NCBI GenBank assembly: GCA_005217565.1
Contig: SJCO01000019.1
Location: 60,309 to 124,308 of the forward strand
Reading direction: 5' to 3'
Source: Puteibacter caeruleilacunae
Lineage (GTDB): Bacteria; Bacteroidota; Bacteroidia; Bacteroidales; Prolixibacteraceae
Length of the DNA stretch: 64,000 bases
Positions 26,436 through 36,453 of this stretch are shown here, one piece after another (within the stretch, counting starts at the first letter, position 1; each line of letters starts with the position of its first letter). A program made the translations under genes and the position numbers. Under the pieces are notes generated by a model. It was not told the origin of the DNA, made no database searches, and saw only the letters and a list, made by a program, of their open reading frames with translations.

Positions 26436-29400
26436 ATGGAAAAAAAATTCAATTGCAAAGGGATTGGTATGTCTATACCTATCCGAAAACTACTAATGAT
26501 TATGAAACTAACGAGTATATTGATATTAGTCTTGATGATGCAGGTTTCTGCTTCTACCTTTGGGCAGGAGCAACGAATAAATCTGACGTTCAAAGACTAT
26601 AGTCTTAAAGAGGTATTCAGACTCATCGAAGAAAATTCGGAGTTTTCAATCCTCTATAAAGAACAGCTTTTGGAGAACAAAAAGCTGATTACTGGAAAAT
26701 ATCGCGAGGCAAAAGTGGCTGATATTCTTAATGAGCTTCTGAAAGAACAGAAGTTGACTTATAAGATTAACGACAAGATGATCGTTATTCTTGCTGAGAC
26801 CTCGAAGCTTAACCAGGATAAAACAATTACCCTAACAGGTACTGTCGTCGATGAATCAGGTGAACCATTACCTGGTGTTTCGGTATTCGTAAAAGGTACT
26901 ACTATTGGTATTACCACAGATTTTGATGGTAAATACTCATTAAAAGTTCCATCATCTGCTAAAACGATCATGTTCACATTTGTGGGAATGAAGGCTGAGG
27001 AAATTGATTTTAATGGACAGTCGAAAATCGATGTTACTCTGAAACCTGATGCGATCGGTTTGGAAGAGGTGGTTGCAGTTGGGTATGGTGTGCAGAAAAA
27101 AGCTAACCTAACTGGTTCTGTTGCTTCTGTGAGTTCGGAGAGATTAGAAGATCGTCCGATTACAACTACTGCACAAGGACTGCAAGGTGTGATTCCTAAC
27201 CTGAATATTACATTTACCAGTGGAGAGCCAGGAAATCAGGGAGCACAGTACAATATTCGTGGTGGTACATCAATTAATGGTGGTAGTCCGTTGATCCTTG
27301 TTGATGGTATTGAGCAGGATCTAGAGTTGATTAACCCAAATGATATTGAAAGTGTAACGGTATTGAAAGATGCTGCGTCGGCTGCAATTTATGGTGCGCG
27401 TGCTGCATTTGGTGTTATCCTGGTAACGACTAAAAAGGCGAAAAGAGATACTCCAACAAGAGTAACTTATTCAGGACAAATGTCGTGGAATAAACCTATT
27501 AAAATGCCTGAATTGGTTGATAATAGCTATGAGTATGCTTTAGCTGTTAATGAGGCAATGAGAAACTACGATGAGAATACGTATGTGTTCAGCGACGAAA
27601 GTATTGCAAAGATAAAAGCTTATTATGATGATCCAGTGAATAATCCAGAATGGGAAATTGATGAAAATGATCAGTTCCGATTTTATGGGCACACTGATTG
27701 GAAGAAGGAATTGATAAAAGATTTCGCGCCAACACAACAGCATAATATTAATGTTGCGGGAGGTGGTAAAAAATCGTCCTACTATACCTCTTTAGGTTAT
27801 TTGAAGCAAGAAGGTTTATACCGTCATGGTACTGATTCATATGAGCGTTACAATGTTCGTGTAAACGTAAACAACGATATTAAGGATTGGCTTGAAGTTA
27901 ACTTCAGAATGTCGTATAATTCAAAGAAGACTGATAAACCACATGTGTATAAGTCTGATGCCAATTACATTAATTCTATTGTGTTCTCAAGACCAACAAG
28001 TGCACTACGATATCCTGGTGATAGAGAAGGTTTTGAAGGATTGTATTTCGAGAACGCGGTTTCTTATCAGAAATTTGCTGGTAGAGATATTTATAAGAAT
28101 CATGACTTGTGGTTAACTACCGAGGCTATCTTTAAGGTTACTGAAGATCTAAGAATTAATACTGATTTTACTTATCAGAATTATTCTGCTAACACAGAGA
28201 AAAATGCAACGCAGATTGATTTTATGACACCTAAGTTTGAGATGGAATTCGGACAAACAGGTGATGACTATATTCAGTTAACCAATACTCATCGTAACCA
28301 TTACGCCTTTAACATCTATGGCGAGTATGAGAAGCGATTCAATGAAAAGCATTATTTCAAAGGAATGATCGGTTTCAACCAGGAATGGCGTAAACAAAAG
28401 AGCTTTTCTGCCTTGCGTAAAGAGTTGATTAGTCAGGAAATACCTGCTATTAACCTGGCTCTTGGAGATCAGATGGTTGATGGATCAGAAGGTGATTATG
28501 CTATCAGAGGAGCTTTCTATCGTTTGAACTACATCTATAAGGATAAGTATCTGTTTGAGTTTAACGGTCGCTACGATGGTACATCAAGATTCCAGAAATC
28601 TGATCGTTTTGGATTTTTCCCATCTGTTTCGGCAGGATGGCGCCTGAGTGAAGAACAGTTTTTCAAGGATGCATTGCCATTGGTGAATAATTTGAAATTC
28701 CGTGCAACTTATGGAGCATTAGGAAATCAAAAGACTAGCTCATACTATGAGTATATAGCGGAAATGGAATCAAGACAAACTACACGCTATCTGTTTAATA
28801 ATTTGCCAGCATTGGCTATTAAACCTCCAAAGTTGATCCCAGAATCATTAACGTGGGAGTCAATTAGCACAGTAAACGTAGGTATTGATTTGAATATGTT
28901 TGATAACCGCTTTGGATTAATATTCGATCGCTATCGCCGTTCTACTTCTGATATGTTGATGCAGAAGGAGTATCCTGAATTATTAGGAGCATCAGCACCT
29001 TATGAGAATGCTGCAGAGTTGGAAACCAATGGTTGGGAACTGCAGGTGAGCTGGAATGATAAAATTGGAAGTGACTTTAAATATGGCATTGAATTGAGCC
29101 TTTCTGATTATCAAACAGAGATTACCAAGTACGATAACCCATCAGGAGCTTTAGATGATTGGTATGAGGGCCGAAAGTTTGGTGATATCTGGGGCTACGA
29201 AACAGAAGGTATTTTCCAGAGTATGGATGAGATTGAAGCACATGCCGATCAATCGAGTATTGCTGTAACCAATTGGGCTCCTGGAGATATTAAGTATAAA
29301 GATCAACCTGGAACTGATGGGCAAGGCGATGGAAAGATTGATAGAGGAAGTTTGACATTGGATGATCATGGTGATTTAAAACTGATTGGTAATTCAACGC

Positions 29401-29906
29401 CACGCTATAGTTATGGTATTAACCTGAATGCAAGTTATAAGAATTTCTTTGCAACAGTATTCTTCCAGGGAGTTGGAAAACGCGAGTTCTTCCCTGAAGA
29501 TCAGTTATTCTGGCCTTTCGCTACACAGTACTTCCAATTGCAGACTCATTTCATTCCTAATAGTTGGAGTGAGGACAATAGAGATGCATACTTTGGACGA
29601 TTACTTGCGCGTGATGGTAGAAACCGTCAGGTACAATCGAGATTTATTCAGGATGCTTCATATATCCGATTGAAGAACTTAACATTAGGATATAATTTAC
29701 CTAAGAGCTTTGTACAAAAGACCGGTTTTGTGAGTGGAAAGATATTCGTTTCAGGACAGAACTTATGGACTCATTCCAATATTGGACGCCCTTATGATCC
29801 GGAAGGATTTGATATTAAGGAAAAACATGAAACTAGCAGTAAGACAGAAGGATTACTTTATCCTATGCAGAAAACTTACTCTGTAGGAGTTACCTTATCA
29901 TTCTAA
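26436..29906 (+). CDS. SusC-like TonB-dependent transducer (locus 2)
   Basis: 1156 aa. Signal segment to about residue 44 (cleavage near STFGQ), STN domain (about 48-115, INLTFKDYSLKEVFRLIEE), carboxypeptidase-regulatory-like domain with GEPLPGVSVFVKGTTIG, SusC motif EEVVAVGYGVQKKANLTGS, plug with LILVDGIEQD and AASAAIYGARAAFGVILVTTK, then the barrel. It is an outer-membrane importer and signal transducer for locus 2, coupled to FecR at 25331. SusD starts 12 bp downstream. Confidence 0.95.
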   Translation: MEKKFNCKGIGMSIPIRKLLMIMKLTSILILVLMMQVSASTFGQEQRINLTFKDYSLKEVFRLIEENSEFSILYKEQLLENKKLITGKYREAKVADILNELLKEQKLTYKINDKMIVILAETSKLNQDKTITLTGTVVDESGEPLPGVSVFVKGTTIGITTDFDGKYSLKVPSSAKTIMFTFVGMKAEEIDFNGQSKIDVTLKPDAIGLEEVVAVGYGVQKKANLTGSVASVSSERLEDRPITTTAQGLQGVIPNLNITFTSGEPGNQGAQYNIRGGTSINGGSPLILVDGIEQDLELINPNDIESVTVLKDAASAAIYGARAAFGVILVTTKKAKRDTPTRVTYSGQMSWNKPIKMPELVDNSYEYALAVNEAMRNYDENTYVFSDESIAKIKAYYDDPVNNPEWEIDENDQFRFYGHTDWKKELIKDFAPTQQHNINVAGGGKKSSYYTSLGYLKQEGLYRHGTDSYERYNVRVNVNNDIKDWLEVNFRMSYNSKKTDKPHVYKSDANYINSIVFSRPTSALRYPGDREGFEGLYFENAVSYQKFAGRDIYKNHDLWLTTEAIFKVTEDLRINTDFTYQNYSANTEKNATQIDFMTPKFEMEFGQTGDDYIQLTNTHRNHYAFNIYGEYEKRFNEKHYFKGMIGFNQEWRKQKSFSALRKELISQEIPAINLALGDQMVDGSEGDYAIRGAFYRLNYIYKDKYLFEFNGRYDGTSRFQKSDRFGFFPSVSAGWRLSEEQFFKDALPLVNNLKFRATYGALGNQKTSSYYEYIAEMESRQTTRYLFNNLPALAIKPPKLIPESLTWESISTVNVGIDLNMFDNRFGLIFDRYRRSTSDMLMQKEYPELLGASAPYENAAELETNGWELQVSWNDKIGSDFKYGIELSLSDYQTEITKYDNPSGALDDWYEGRKFGDIWGYETEGIFQSMDEIEAHADQSSIAVTNWAPGDIKYKDQPGTDGQGDGKIDRGSLTLDDHGDLKLIGNSTPRYSYGINLNASYKNFFATVFFQGVGKREFFPEDQLFWPFATQYFQLQTHFIPNSWSEDNRDAYFGRLLARDGRNRQVQSRFIQDASYIRLKNLTLGYNLPKSFVQKTGFVSGKIFVSGQNLWTHSNIGRPYDPEGFDIKEKHETSSKTEGLLYPMQKTYSVGVTLSF

Positions 29907-29918
29907 ATCATAAAATCT

Positions 29919-31694
29919 ATGAAAATGAAGTTGATTAAAATACAAACATTAATAATAGCAGCCCTGGCTTTGTTGGGGTGTAATGACGATTTTTTGGAGA
30001 AATATCCAAAAGATTCGGTGAATGAACATACTTTCTGGAAGACAGAGAATGATTTGAAAGTATATAACAATAACCTGTATTACCTGGCTGGTAGTAGTTA
30101 CAGCTACAAGTTTATGCTTGGTTTTACCAATAGTGCCTGGCATTCGGGGTATGCGGGTATGTTCTGGGAAGACTGTTTGAGTGATAACATGGCTCCTAAA
30201 CATAGTAGTCTGGATAGATATGCTAAGGTTGCTGCAGGTATTCATGTTGTTCCTGATGGACGACAGCAGGGTGGATGGTACTGGGATTTCCTTCGTACAT
30301 GTAATATCTTCCTTGAGAATTATCAAAAGGCAGATGTGTCAAATGCTATCAAAAGTGCTTATGCTGGAGAGGTTCGTCTTTGGAGAGCTTGGTTCTACTG
30401 GGATAAGGTGAAAAAATTTGGTGACGTACCTTGGGTGTCTAAATCGTTGGATATCGATTCGAAAGAGCTGTTTGGTGCTCGTGATGATCGCAGTGTTGTA
30501 ATGGACTCAGTGTTGGTTGATCTAAACTACGCTGTAGACAATATGTCGGAAGAGTGGTATAGTGAGCAGCCTGATCGTTTGAATCGCTGGACTGCCTTAG
30601 CATTGAAAGCACGTATTTGTCTGCATGAAGGTACTTTCAGAAAATATCATGGTTTGTCGGATGCCGAGAAGTTTTTAAGTGCTGCTGCAGAAGCTGCTGA
30701 AGAGGTAATCGACAGAGGTCCTTATGTGATATATCAATCTACAGATCCAGCCCCTCAGGCTGATTATGCAAGCTTGTTTACGCAGTTCGACTTGACAGGT
30801 CACAAGGAAATTATCCTTTTTAGAAAGTATATTACTGGTACTTTAGGACATCGCTTTAATGGGTATTATTCTAAGAAAAATGGTGCTACAAAAAGTCTTG
30901 TAGAAGATTACCTGTGTACCGATGGATTGCCTGTTGGTCTTTCAACTGTTTACGAAGGTGATGCTACTATTGAAGATGAGTTTAAGAATCGTGATCCACG
31001 TTTAGGTCAGAGTGTTGTGATTCCTGGTACTGTTGGCCCATTTGAAGGTTTGAGTAAGTGGTGGAATACCCATCCGCAGCCAGTACTTGTGGGACAATAC
31101 AGTAGTCACTTAAGTAATACTACTGGATATCAATTGGCTAAATTCTTTAAGGCTGAGAACTATTCAAAAGGTTATGGAAAAGAGGACTTAGATGCTCCGG
31201 TAATTCGTTATGCCGAAGTGTTATTGGCATTTGCCGAAGCGAAGGCTGAATTGGGAACTATAACTCAGGCCGACTTGGACAAGTCGATTAATGTATTGCG
31301 CGATCGCGTGGCAATGCCTCATCTGGCTGTGAATCCTCCTATGGATCCAAAATATGCAGGAGAAGGGTTATCATCAATCATTGTTGAAGTAAGACGAGAA
31401 CGTAGAGTTGAGCTTGCCTTTGAAGGATATCGTTACGACGACTTGATGCGATGGAAAAAAGGTAGTTACCTGGCTAAGAAAGTTCTTGGTATGCGATTAG
31501 AGGATGATCAAATGGAACGTTTCGAAGGAGCTTCCGTTGTGAGAACTGAAGTAGAAGGGAAAAAATATATTGATGTTTATGAGGGTAGTGCCTTAGCTGA
31601 CCGTCAATTTAATGAGGCGAAACATTATTTATGGCCTATTCCGCTTAGCGTAATTTCAAAGAACCCTGAATTAGGACAGAATCCAGGTTGGTAG
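29919..31694 (+). CDS. SusD/RagB-like surface lipoprotein (locus 2)
   Basis: 591 aa with lipobox LLGC (Cys about 22). SusD blocks NIFLENYQKADV, GEVRLWRAWFYWDKVKKFGDVPWV, YAEVLLAFAEAKAELG and RRERRVELAFEGYRYDDLMRW are intact; it ends in LGQNPGW. It pairs with SusC at 26436. The tryptophan-rich front part (WKTENDLKVYNN) is typical of the SusD_RagB group. Confidence 0.95.
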   Translation: MKMKLIKIQTLIIAALALLGCNDDFLEKYPKDSVNEHTFWKTENDLKVYNNNLYYLAGSSYSYKFMLGFTNSAWHSGYAGMFWEDCLSDNMAPKHSSLDRYAKVAAGIHVVPDGRQQGGWYWDFLRTCNIFLENYQKADVSNAIKSAYAGEVRLWRAWFYWDKVKKFGDVPWVSKSLDIDSKELFGARDDRSVVMDSVLVDLNYAVDNMSEEWYSEQPDRLNRWTALALKARICLHEGTFRKYHGLSDAEKFLSAAAEAAEEVIDRGPYVIYQSTDPAPQADYASLFTQFDLTGHKEIILFRKYITGTLGHRFNGYYSKKNGATKSLVEDYLCTDGLPVGLSTVYEGDATIEDEFKNRDPRLGQSVVIPGTVGPFEGLSKWWNTHPQPVLVGQYSSHLSNTTGYQLAKFFKAENYSKGYGKEDLDAPVIRYAEVLLAFAEAKAELGTITQADLDKSINVLRDRVAMPHLAVNPPMDPKYAGEGLSSIIVEVRRERRVELAFEGYRYDDLMRWKKGSYLAKKVLGMRLEDDQMERFEGASVVRTEVEGKKYIDVYEGSALADRQFNEAKHYLWPIPLSVISKNPELGQNPGW

Positions 31695-31746
31695 GGAATA
31701 ATATAAGGTGATGAATAGTTATTGATTTAAATTTTGAAATTTAGAG

Positions 31747-32880
31747 ATGAAGAATTCGAAGTATAAGTACTTATTTCTGGTTGCATTTATCTGTAGTACT
31801 GTTAATCTTTGGGCTGGTGATATTGTGTTGGAAAAGTTTCCTGAAGATGGGAAAGAAAGGATAATCATCCTGCATCCAACAACGTCTAACATCAGACACT
31901 TCAATTTTCTTTTTGAAGAAAATATAATTGACCTGAAGAATTGTGAAGTAGTAGGAGTGTTCTATAAAGATGAAAATTACAATTACCAGTCTGCAGAAAA
32001 TTATATCGAGAAACAGAGGATTGAAAATTTCAAGTTGTTTGAATTCAATAAAACTATTCATCCCGACTCTATCTTTTGTAATAATCAGGCAAGTGCTCTT
32101 TTTGAGCACTTGTTCTTAAATTCTAAAGGGATCATTTTTTGTGGAGGTCCCGATATTTTACCTGCTATTTATGGTGAGAGAAAGCATCTGACTACCGCTG
32201 TTTCTGATCCTAAGCGAAATTTGTTTGAACTGTCGTTTGCGAATCATCTACTGGGAGGAAGAGGAAATAAAAGTCCTTTACTTGATCAGAATGAGGATTA
32301 CATGGTTACAGGGATATGCCTAGGAATGCAAACGTTGAATGTTGGTACAGGTGGCTCGTTGTGGCAGGATATTCCTTCTTTATTTTACAAACATGCTTAT
32401 GTTGAGGATGTTTATGAGAGTGATTCAGAAATCGTTCATAAGAGTTACTCACAATCCGCTACTCGTGAGAAAGGTGTTTACAGTGGAACTTTGCATCATA
32501 TTCGTTTAAAAGAGAAAGGTAGATTAAGTAATATGATCGGCCGTGTGGGTTCACGGTTTTTGGTGAACAGTAAACATCATCAGTGTGTGAAGAAGTTAGG
32601 CAAAGGTTTACAGGTTGAAGCTACAAGTATTGATGGAAACATTGTAGAAGCAATCAGTCATAAAAAATACCCCAATGTTATCGGTTTACAGTTTCATCCC
32701 GAAGATTCAGAGCTTTATAGAAAGGACAATCCTTATAGGTTACCTGGTTCTGATAATGAAGTGTTGTTAGCGGATCAACTGAAAAAAGAAGGTAGTTATG
32801 ATTTCCATTTAAAATTATGGAACCGGATATTTTCTGACATCACTACCAATAAAAGTATTAACTTAAGCTCAGTAAATTAA
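31747..32880 (+). CDS. Secreted class I glutamine amidotransferase-like protein (peptidase C26, gamma-glutamyl-hydrolase-like)
   Basis: 377 aa with a signal peptide (1-23, cleavage near LWAGD). Class I GATase fold: an IIFCGGPDILP strand-loop, nucleophile Cys191 in TGICLGMQ, and His317/Glu319 in LQFHPED, so the triad is present. Cytoplasmic GATases feed ammonia to a synthase; a secreted stand-alone C26 protein is more likely a gamma-glutamyl hydrolase that cuts gamma-Glu bonds in folyl-polyglutamate, gamma-glutamyl peptides or similar. Only 52 bp after SusD, so it belongs to locus 2. A terminator follows. Confidence 0.8.
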   Translation: MKNSKYKYLFLVAFICSTVNLWAGDIVLEKFPEDGKERIIILHPTTSNIRHFNFLFEENIIDLKNCEVVGVFYKDENYNYQSAENYIEKQRIENFKLFEFNKTIHPDSIFCNNQASALFEHLFLNSKGIIFCGGPDILPAIYGERKHLTTAVSDPKRNLFELSFANHLLGGRGNKSPLLDQNEDYMVTGICLGMQTLNVGTGGSLWQDIPSLFYKHAYVEDVYESDSEIVHKSYSQSATREKGVYSGTLHHIRLKEKGRLSNMIGRVGSRFLVNSKHHQCVKKLGKGLQVEATSIDGNIVEAISHKKYPNVIGLQFHPEDSELYRKDNPYRLPGSDNEVLLADQLKKEGSYDFHLKLWNRIFSDITTNKSINLSSVN

Positions 32881-32932
32881 TAGTTAGTTGCCAAGGTTGT
32901 GTGTGGCAATTAATTTTCATAGTTAGTTAATG

Positions 32933-32970
32933 ACAGCGAGGACAAGTAACATGGTTTCTCGCTGTTTTTC
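32933..32970 (+). terminator. Intrinsic terminator after the C26 gene
   Basis: ACAGCGAG (32933-32940) pairs with CTCGCTGT (32958-32965), followed by TTTT. A smaller hairpin TTGCCA/TGGCAA lies just before it (about 32888-32909). It may separate susCD-C26 from the three enzymes downstream or make their expression partial. Confidence 0.75.
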
Positions 32971-33002
32971 CTTAGATATGTTATCTTAAAAAATATACTA
33001 CC

Positions 33003-34274
33003 ATGTATCGAATTATTATCCTTCTATTTATTGTCCTGCCATATGGATTAAAAGCTCAGCATAAGAAATTAGATGCTGCAATTGCCCGACATATAGATGA
33101 GGCAGTTGAAATGCGTGAAACCATTCATGCCAATCCTGAACTTAGTAATCGGGAGTTTGAAACAGCTAAGATGGTGGCCAGTTATCTGAAGAAATGTGGA
33201 ATTGAAGTGCAGACTCAGGTTGCTCATACTGGTGTGGTTGGAATACTTAAAGGAAAAAAGGATGGACCAGTTGTTGCGTTGCGTGCCGACATGGATGCGT
33301 TGCCTATTAAAGAGGATACTGATCTGCCTTTTATTTCAACAAAAAAAGCGAAATATAATGGCAAAATGGTTCCTGTTGCACATGCCTGCGGTCATGATAT
33401 TCATACTTCGGTTTTACTGGGAACGGCGGCAGTTTTGGCTGATATGAGAAATGAGTTAAAGGGTACTGTGAAGTTTATTTTCCAACCGGCAGAAGAAGGT
33501 GCTCCATCGGGAGAGAATGGGGGTGCCAAAATGATGATCCAGGAAGGTGTGTTGGAGCATCCTAAACCTGATGTGATTTTTGGATTGCATACCTTGCCAG
33601 AAATGGAGGTTGGTAAGATTGGCTATGTGATGGGCCCAGGTTTTGCCGCTGTAAATAGTCTGAATATAAAGATCAAGGGATTGCAGGCTCATGGTGCCCG
33701 TCCGCATCAATCGGTCGATCCTATTGTTGTTGCTTCTGAAGTGGTATTGGCGCTTCAGACGATCCGTTCGCGCCAGTTGAATCCTACCGAAGCGAGTGTG
33801 ATTACTATTGGAATGATCCATGGTGGTGTGCGACGAAATATTATTCCCGGAGAAGTGGATTTAAAAGGTACTGTGCGTACGTATAATCCTGATCTTAGAA
33901 AGGATATTGAGCATCGTATTGAGCGACTATTGAAGGGGATAACCAGTGCTTATGGTGCGGATTATGAGATGAAGTTTTACTACGGATCTCCTGCTTTGCA
34001 GAATGATATTGAGCTGACTAAGCAGATGATTCCAACGTTTGAACGTGTGCTGGGAGAGGAGAATGCTATTGAGATTCCTCCTACGACTGCTAGTGAGGAT
34101 TTTGCCCGGTATGCCGAGAAAATCCCTGCTATCTTTTATCGATTGGGGACTTTAAAACCGGGTACCGTGTCGGGTGGTTTGCATGCTACTAATTTTCGTG
34201 CTGATAACTCATCGGTTGAGGTTGGTATCAGGACGATGAGTAATTTGGTGATGGATTATCTGGAGGGACGGTAA
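33003..34274 (+). CDS. M20-family metal-dependent amidohydrolase (aminoacylase/carboxypeptidase), secreted
   Basis: 423 aa with a signal peptide (1-18, cleavage near LKAQH). M20D subfamily: RADMDALPIKEDTD, metal ligand ACGHDIHTS, catalytic/metal EEGAPSGENGG, HTLPEMEVG, dimerisation loop with HGARPHQSVDP and the C-terminal LHATNF histidine. Relatives hydrolyse N-acyl amino acids, hippurate or dipeptides. It fits locus 2 as a second amide-bond-cutting enzyme in the periplasm, but the exact substrate cannot be read from sequence. Confidence 0.88.
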   Translation: MYRIIILLFIVLPYGLKAQHKKLDAAIARHIDEAVEMRETIHANPELSNREFETAKMVASYLKKCGIEVQTQVAHTGVVGILKGKKDGPVVALRADMDALPIKEDTDLPFISTKKAKYNGKMVPVAHACGHDIHTSVLLGTAAVLADMRNELKGTVKFIFQPAEEGAPSGENGGAKMMIQEGVLEHPKPDVIFGLHTLPEMEVGKIGYVMGPGFAAVNSLNIKIKGLQAHGARPHQSVDPIVVASEVVLALQTIRSRQLNPTEASVITIGMIHGGVRRNIIPGEVDLKGTVRTYNPDLRKDIEHRIERLLKGITSAYGADYEMKFYYGSPALQNDIELTKQMIPTFERVLGEENAIEIPPTTASEDFARYAEKIPAIFYRLGTLKPGTVSGGLHATNFRADNSSVEVGIRTMSNLVMDYLEGR

Positions 34275-34341
34275 AACGGTAGAACGGTTGAAAGGTAGTA
34301 TCATGCCCCTACCATATCGTTAACAAAAAAATTTTAAACTG

Positions 34342-35253
34342 ATGAAAAATATAATGTACCTATTACTTCTCTCTTCCTTTATTCTTAATAGTTGTTCAAC
34401 AACTAAAAAGGAAGAGATTAATTTTGGTGTGATGAGCTTTAATATGTGGGTTGGTGGAGAAAACGGTAAACAACCGCTTAGTCAGACCGTCCGCTGTATG
34501 GAGCTCTCCGGAGCCTCAATTGTCGGTGCTCAGGAAACGCATGGCAATGGAAAACCTCGTCCCGATAACTCGGTAAAGATGGCTGAAACGATGAATTGGA
34601 ATCATGTCGATCTTGGTCATTATGATGCAGTGCTGACGAAATTTAAAGTCGTTGAGCGTGATCACAGGGCCCTAAAAATAGAAGTGGCAAAGGAGAAGTA
34701 CATATGGTTTATCAATACACATCTTCACTACATTCCTTATCAGCCTTATCAGCTGAATGATAAAAAGTATGGCGAATATCCTTTCATCTCAACCGAAGAG
34801 GAAGCCATAAAGTGGGCGAAAGAGGCCCGCGGTCACCAGGTGGATGAGTTGGTGAAATTGGTGGAGCGTAAGAAGCAAGATGGAATACCCATTATTGTGA
34901 CAGGTGATTTCAATGAACCTTCGCATCAGGATTGGACAGCGGCAGCAGCTGAAGCTGGTATTTGTAAGACTAAAGTAGAGTGGCCTTCAACAAAAGCGCT
35001 GACTGATATAGGGATGGTAGATGCTTATCGTGAGAAGTATCCTGATGAAGTGAAAAAAACCGGATTTACCTGGTCTTCGTTGGATAAGGAAGGGGAAATT
35101 CATGACCGTATCGACTTTATCTTTTATTGGGGTGAGCAACTGCAGCTAAAGAATGCTTTTGTTATAGGAGAGATGTCTGATCTTGCAGATATTGGAATTG
35201 AACAATATCCGTCAGATCATCGTGCTGTAGTTGCCAGGTTTATTTGGAAATAA
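34342..35253 (+). CDS. Endonuclease/exonuclease/phosphatase-fold lipoprotein
   Basis: 303 aa with a lipoprotein signal and lipobox LNSC (Cys about 18). EEP/DNase-I fold: SFNMWVGGENG at the first strand, GAQETHGNG with the metal-binding Glu, INTHLHYI, VTGDFNEPSHQDW, and the C-terminal SDHRAVVARF catalytic His. It is a periplasmic or surface phosphodiesterase; relatives cut nucleic acids, inositol phosphates or phospholipids. It is co-directional with the M20 and desulfhydrase genes (67 and 16 bp gaps). Confidence 0.85.
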   Translation: MKNIMYLLLLSSFILNSCSTTKKEEINFGVMSFNMWVGGENGKQPLSQTVRCMELSGASIVGAQETHGNGKPRPDNSVKMAETMNWNHVDLGHYDAVLTKFKVVERDHRALKIEVAKEKYIWFINTHLHYIPYQPYQLNDKKYGEYPFISTEEEAIKWAKEARGHQVDELVKLVERKKQDGIPIIVTGDFNEPSHQDWTAAAAEAGICKTKVEWPSTKALTDIGMVDAYREKYPDEVKKTGFTWSSLDKEGEIHDRIDFIFYWGEQLQLKNAFVIGEMSDLADIGIEQYPSDHRAVVARFIWK

Positions 35254-35269
35254 TTAACTATCAATATTT

Positions 35270-36253
35270 ATGGAACTGAGAAATAAATACTCGTTGGGAT
35301 TTTTTCCAACACCATTACATCCAATGGAAAATCTTTCGAAGGTATTGCCCGACTATAACTTATTTATCAAAAGGGATGATCAAAGTGGTTTGGCATCAGG
35401 AGGCAATAAGGTGCGAAAGCTGGAGTATCTTATACAACAGGCGATTGATGAGGGGTGTAACATTGTAATTACTGCCGGTGCTCAGCAGTCGAATCATTGT
35501 CGGCAGACAGCTGCGGCTTGTGTAAAAGCTGGTCTTGAATGTCATTTATTGCTAGGCGGTACTGAGCCTGAAGTGTTGAATGGAAATCTACTGATGTCTA
35601 GTCTGCTGGGAGCAAAGATTCATTATTGTGGCGATCGTCGTCATGGTGAGGATATGCCTGCGTTGAAGGATCAATTGGAGAAGGAAGGAAATAAATGCAT
35701 GAGCATGCCTTGTGGTGGTTCAACCGTCACAGGAACAATGGGATTTGTGAATGCAGTAAAAGAATTGAAATTACAACTAGAAGAGCAAGATCTTCAGCTC
35801 GATTATATCTTTCATGCTTCAAGTTCTGGCGCTACACAGGCAGGGTTAGTGCTTGGAAAAGAATTGTATGGCTTAGATGCTCAATTGATTCCCATAAACA
35901 TTGATAAAGATTCTACAAACGGATTACCGTTAGATCATTTTGTTCTCGACTTGGTGAAACAGGGACAAGAATTGCTGGGATTGGTGAAGGAGTTTACACT
36001 TGAGGATGTTGCAGTAATAAAAGACTACGATAAATCAGGGTATGGTGTAATGTCATATCAGGAAAAGGAAGCAATAGAAATCTTAGCAAAGCATGAAGGT
36101 ATTTTCCTTGATCCTGTCTACACTGGAAGGGCATTTGCAGGAATGCTGGATTATCTACGCAATAATAAAATAGAAAAAGGCACCAATGTGATGTTCTGGC
36201 ATACAGGAGGTTTTCCTGCCTTGTTTGAATATGGAAGTGGTTTAAAGCAATAG
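35270..36253 (+). CDS. D-cysteine desulfhydrase / ACC-deaminase-like PLP enzyme
   Basis: 327 aa, fold type II PLP enzyme of the D-cysteine desulfhydrase/ACC deaminase family. PLP Lys47 sits in GGNKVRKLE; NIVITAGAQQSNHCRQTAAA is the conserved substrate loop, and the phosphate-binding SSSGATQAGLVLG is intact. It is cytoplasmic (no signal). It would convert D-cysteine to pyruvate, H2S and ammonia or act on another D-amino acid. Start 16 bp after the EEP gene indicates one transcript. Specificity between D-Cys and ACC cannot be settled from sequence alone. Confidence 0.82.
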   Translation: MELRNKYSLGFFPTPLHPMENLSKVLPDYNLFIKRDDQSGLASGGNKVRKLEYLIQQAIDEGCNIVITAGAQQSNHCRQTAAACVKAGLECHLLLGGTEPEVLNGNLLMSSLLGAKIHYCGDRRHGEDMPALKDQLEKEGNKCMSMPCGGSTVTGTMGFVNAVKELKLQLEEQDLQLDYIFHASSSGATQAGLVLGKELYGLDAQLIPINIDKDSTNGLPLDHFVLDLVKQGQELLGLVKEFTLEDVAVIKDYDKSGYGVMSYQEKEAIEILAKHEGIFLDPVYTGRAFAGMLDYLRNNKIEKGTNVMFWHTGGFPALFEYGSGLKQ

Positions 36254-36284
36254 TCTTTTGGTCATCCTTTCTTCTAAAAATCAG

Positions 36285-36325
36285 AAAATCCAAAAGTCCA
36301 AAAGTCCAAGAATCCAATAATCTTA
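36285..36325. repeat. Short direct repeats CCAAAAGT/CCAATAAT
   Basis: Units of the form (A)TCCAAAAG occur head to tail in the gap after the desulfhydrase gene. A similar AATCTAAAAATC string occurs at about 20005-20035. Both look like slippage-prone intergenic filler. Confidence 0.5.
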
Positions 36326-36334
36326 AAATAGAAT

Positions 36335-36453
36335 GAAACGAACATGAATTTTCATCATCCGAAAATACACACATGCGGAAGATTAAAATTTATGTGAGTT
36401 CCTGAATGTATTCAAATTTTTTGAACATTCAGAAATCAAAAAATTTTAAACAG
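36335..36453 (+). promoter_or_regulatory. Repeated leader hairpin, copy C (before the esterase locus)
   Basis: Outer stem CATGAATTTT (36343-36352) with AAAATTTATG (36385-36394), inner stem ATC/GAT and TCCG/CGGA, and 14-nt loop AAAATACACACATG (36362-36375). Loop length and 12 of 14 bases equal copy B, while the inner stem changed from CATTCT/AGAATG to TCCG/CGGA with pairing kept, which is compensatory change. GAGTTCC follows. The rest (TTTTTTGAACATTCAG, TTTTAAACAG) matches copy D and ends at the ATG 36454. Confidence 0.7.

Noticed and set aside
36406..36453. Extended start of the esterase at ATG 36406
   Set aside because: These 16 codons lie in the conserved non-coding leader; the ATG at 36454 starts a normal signal peptide.
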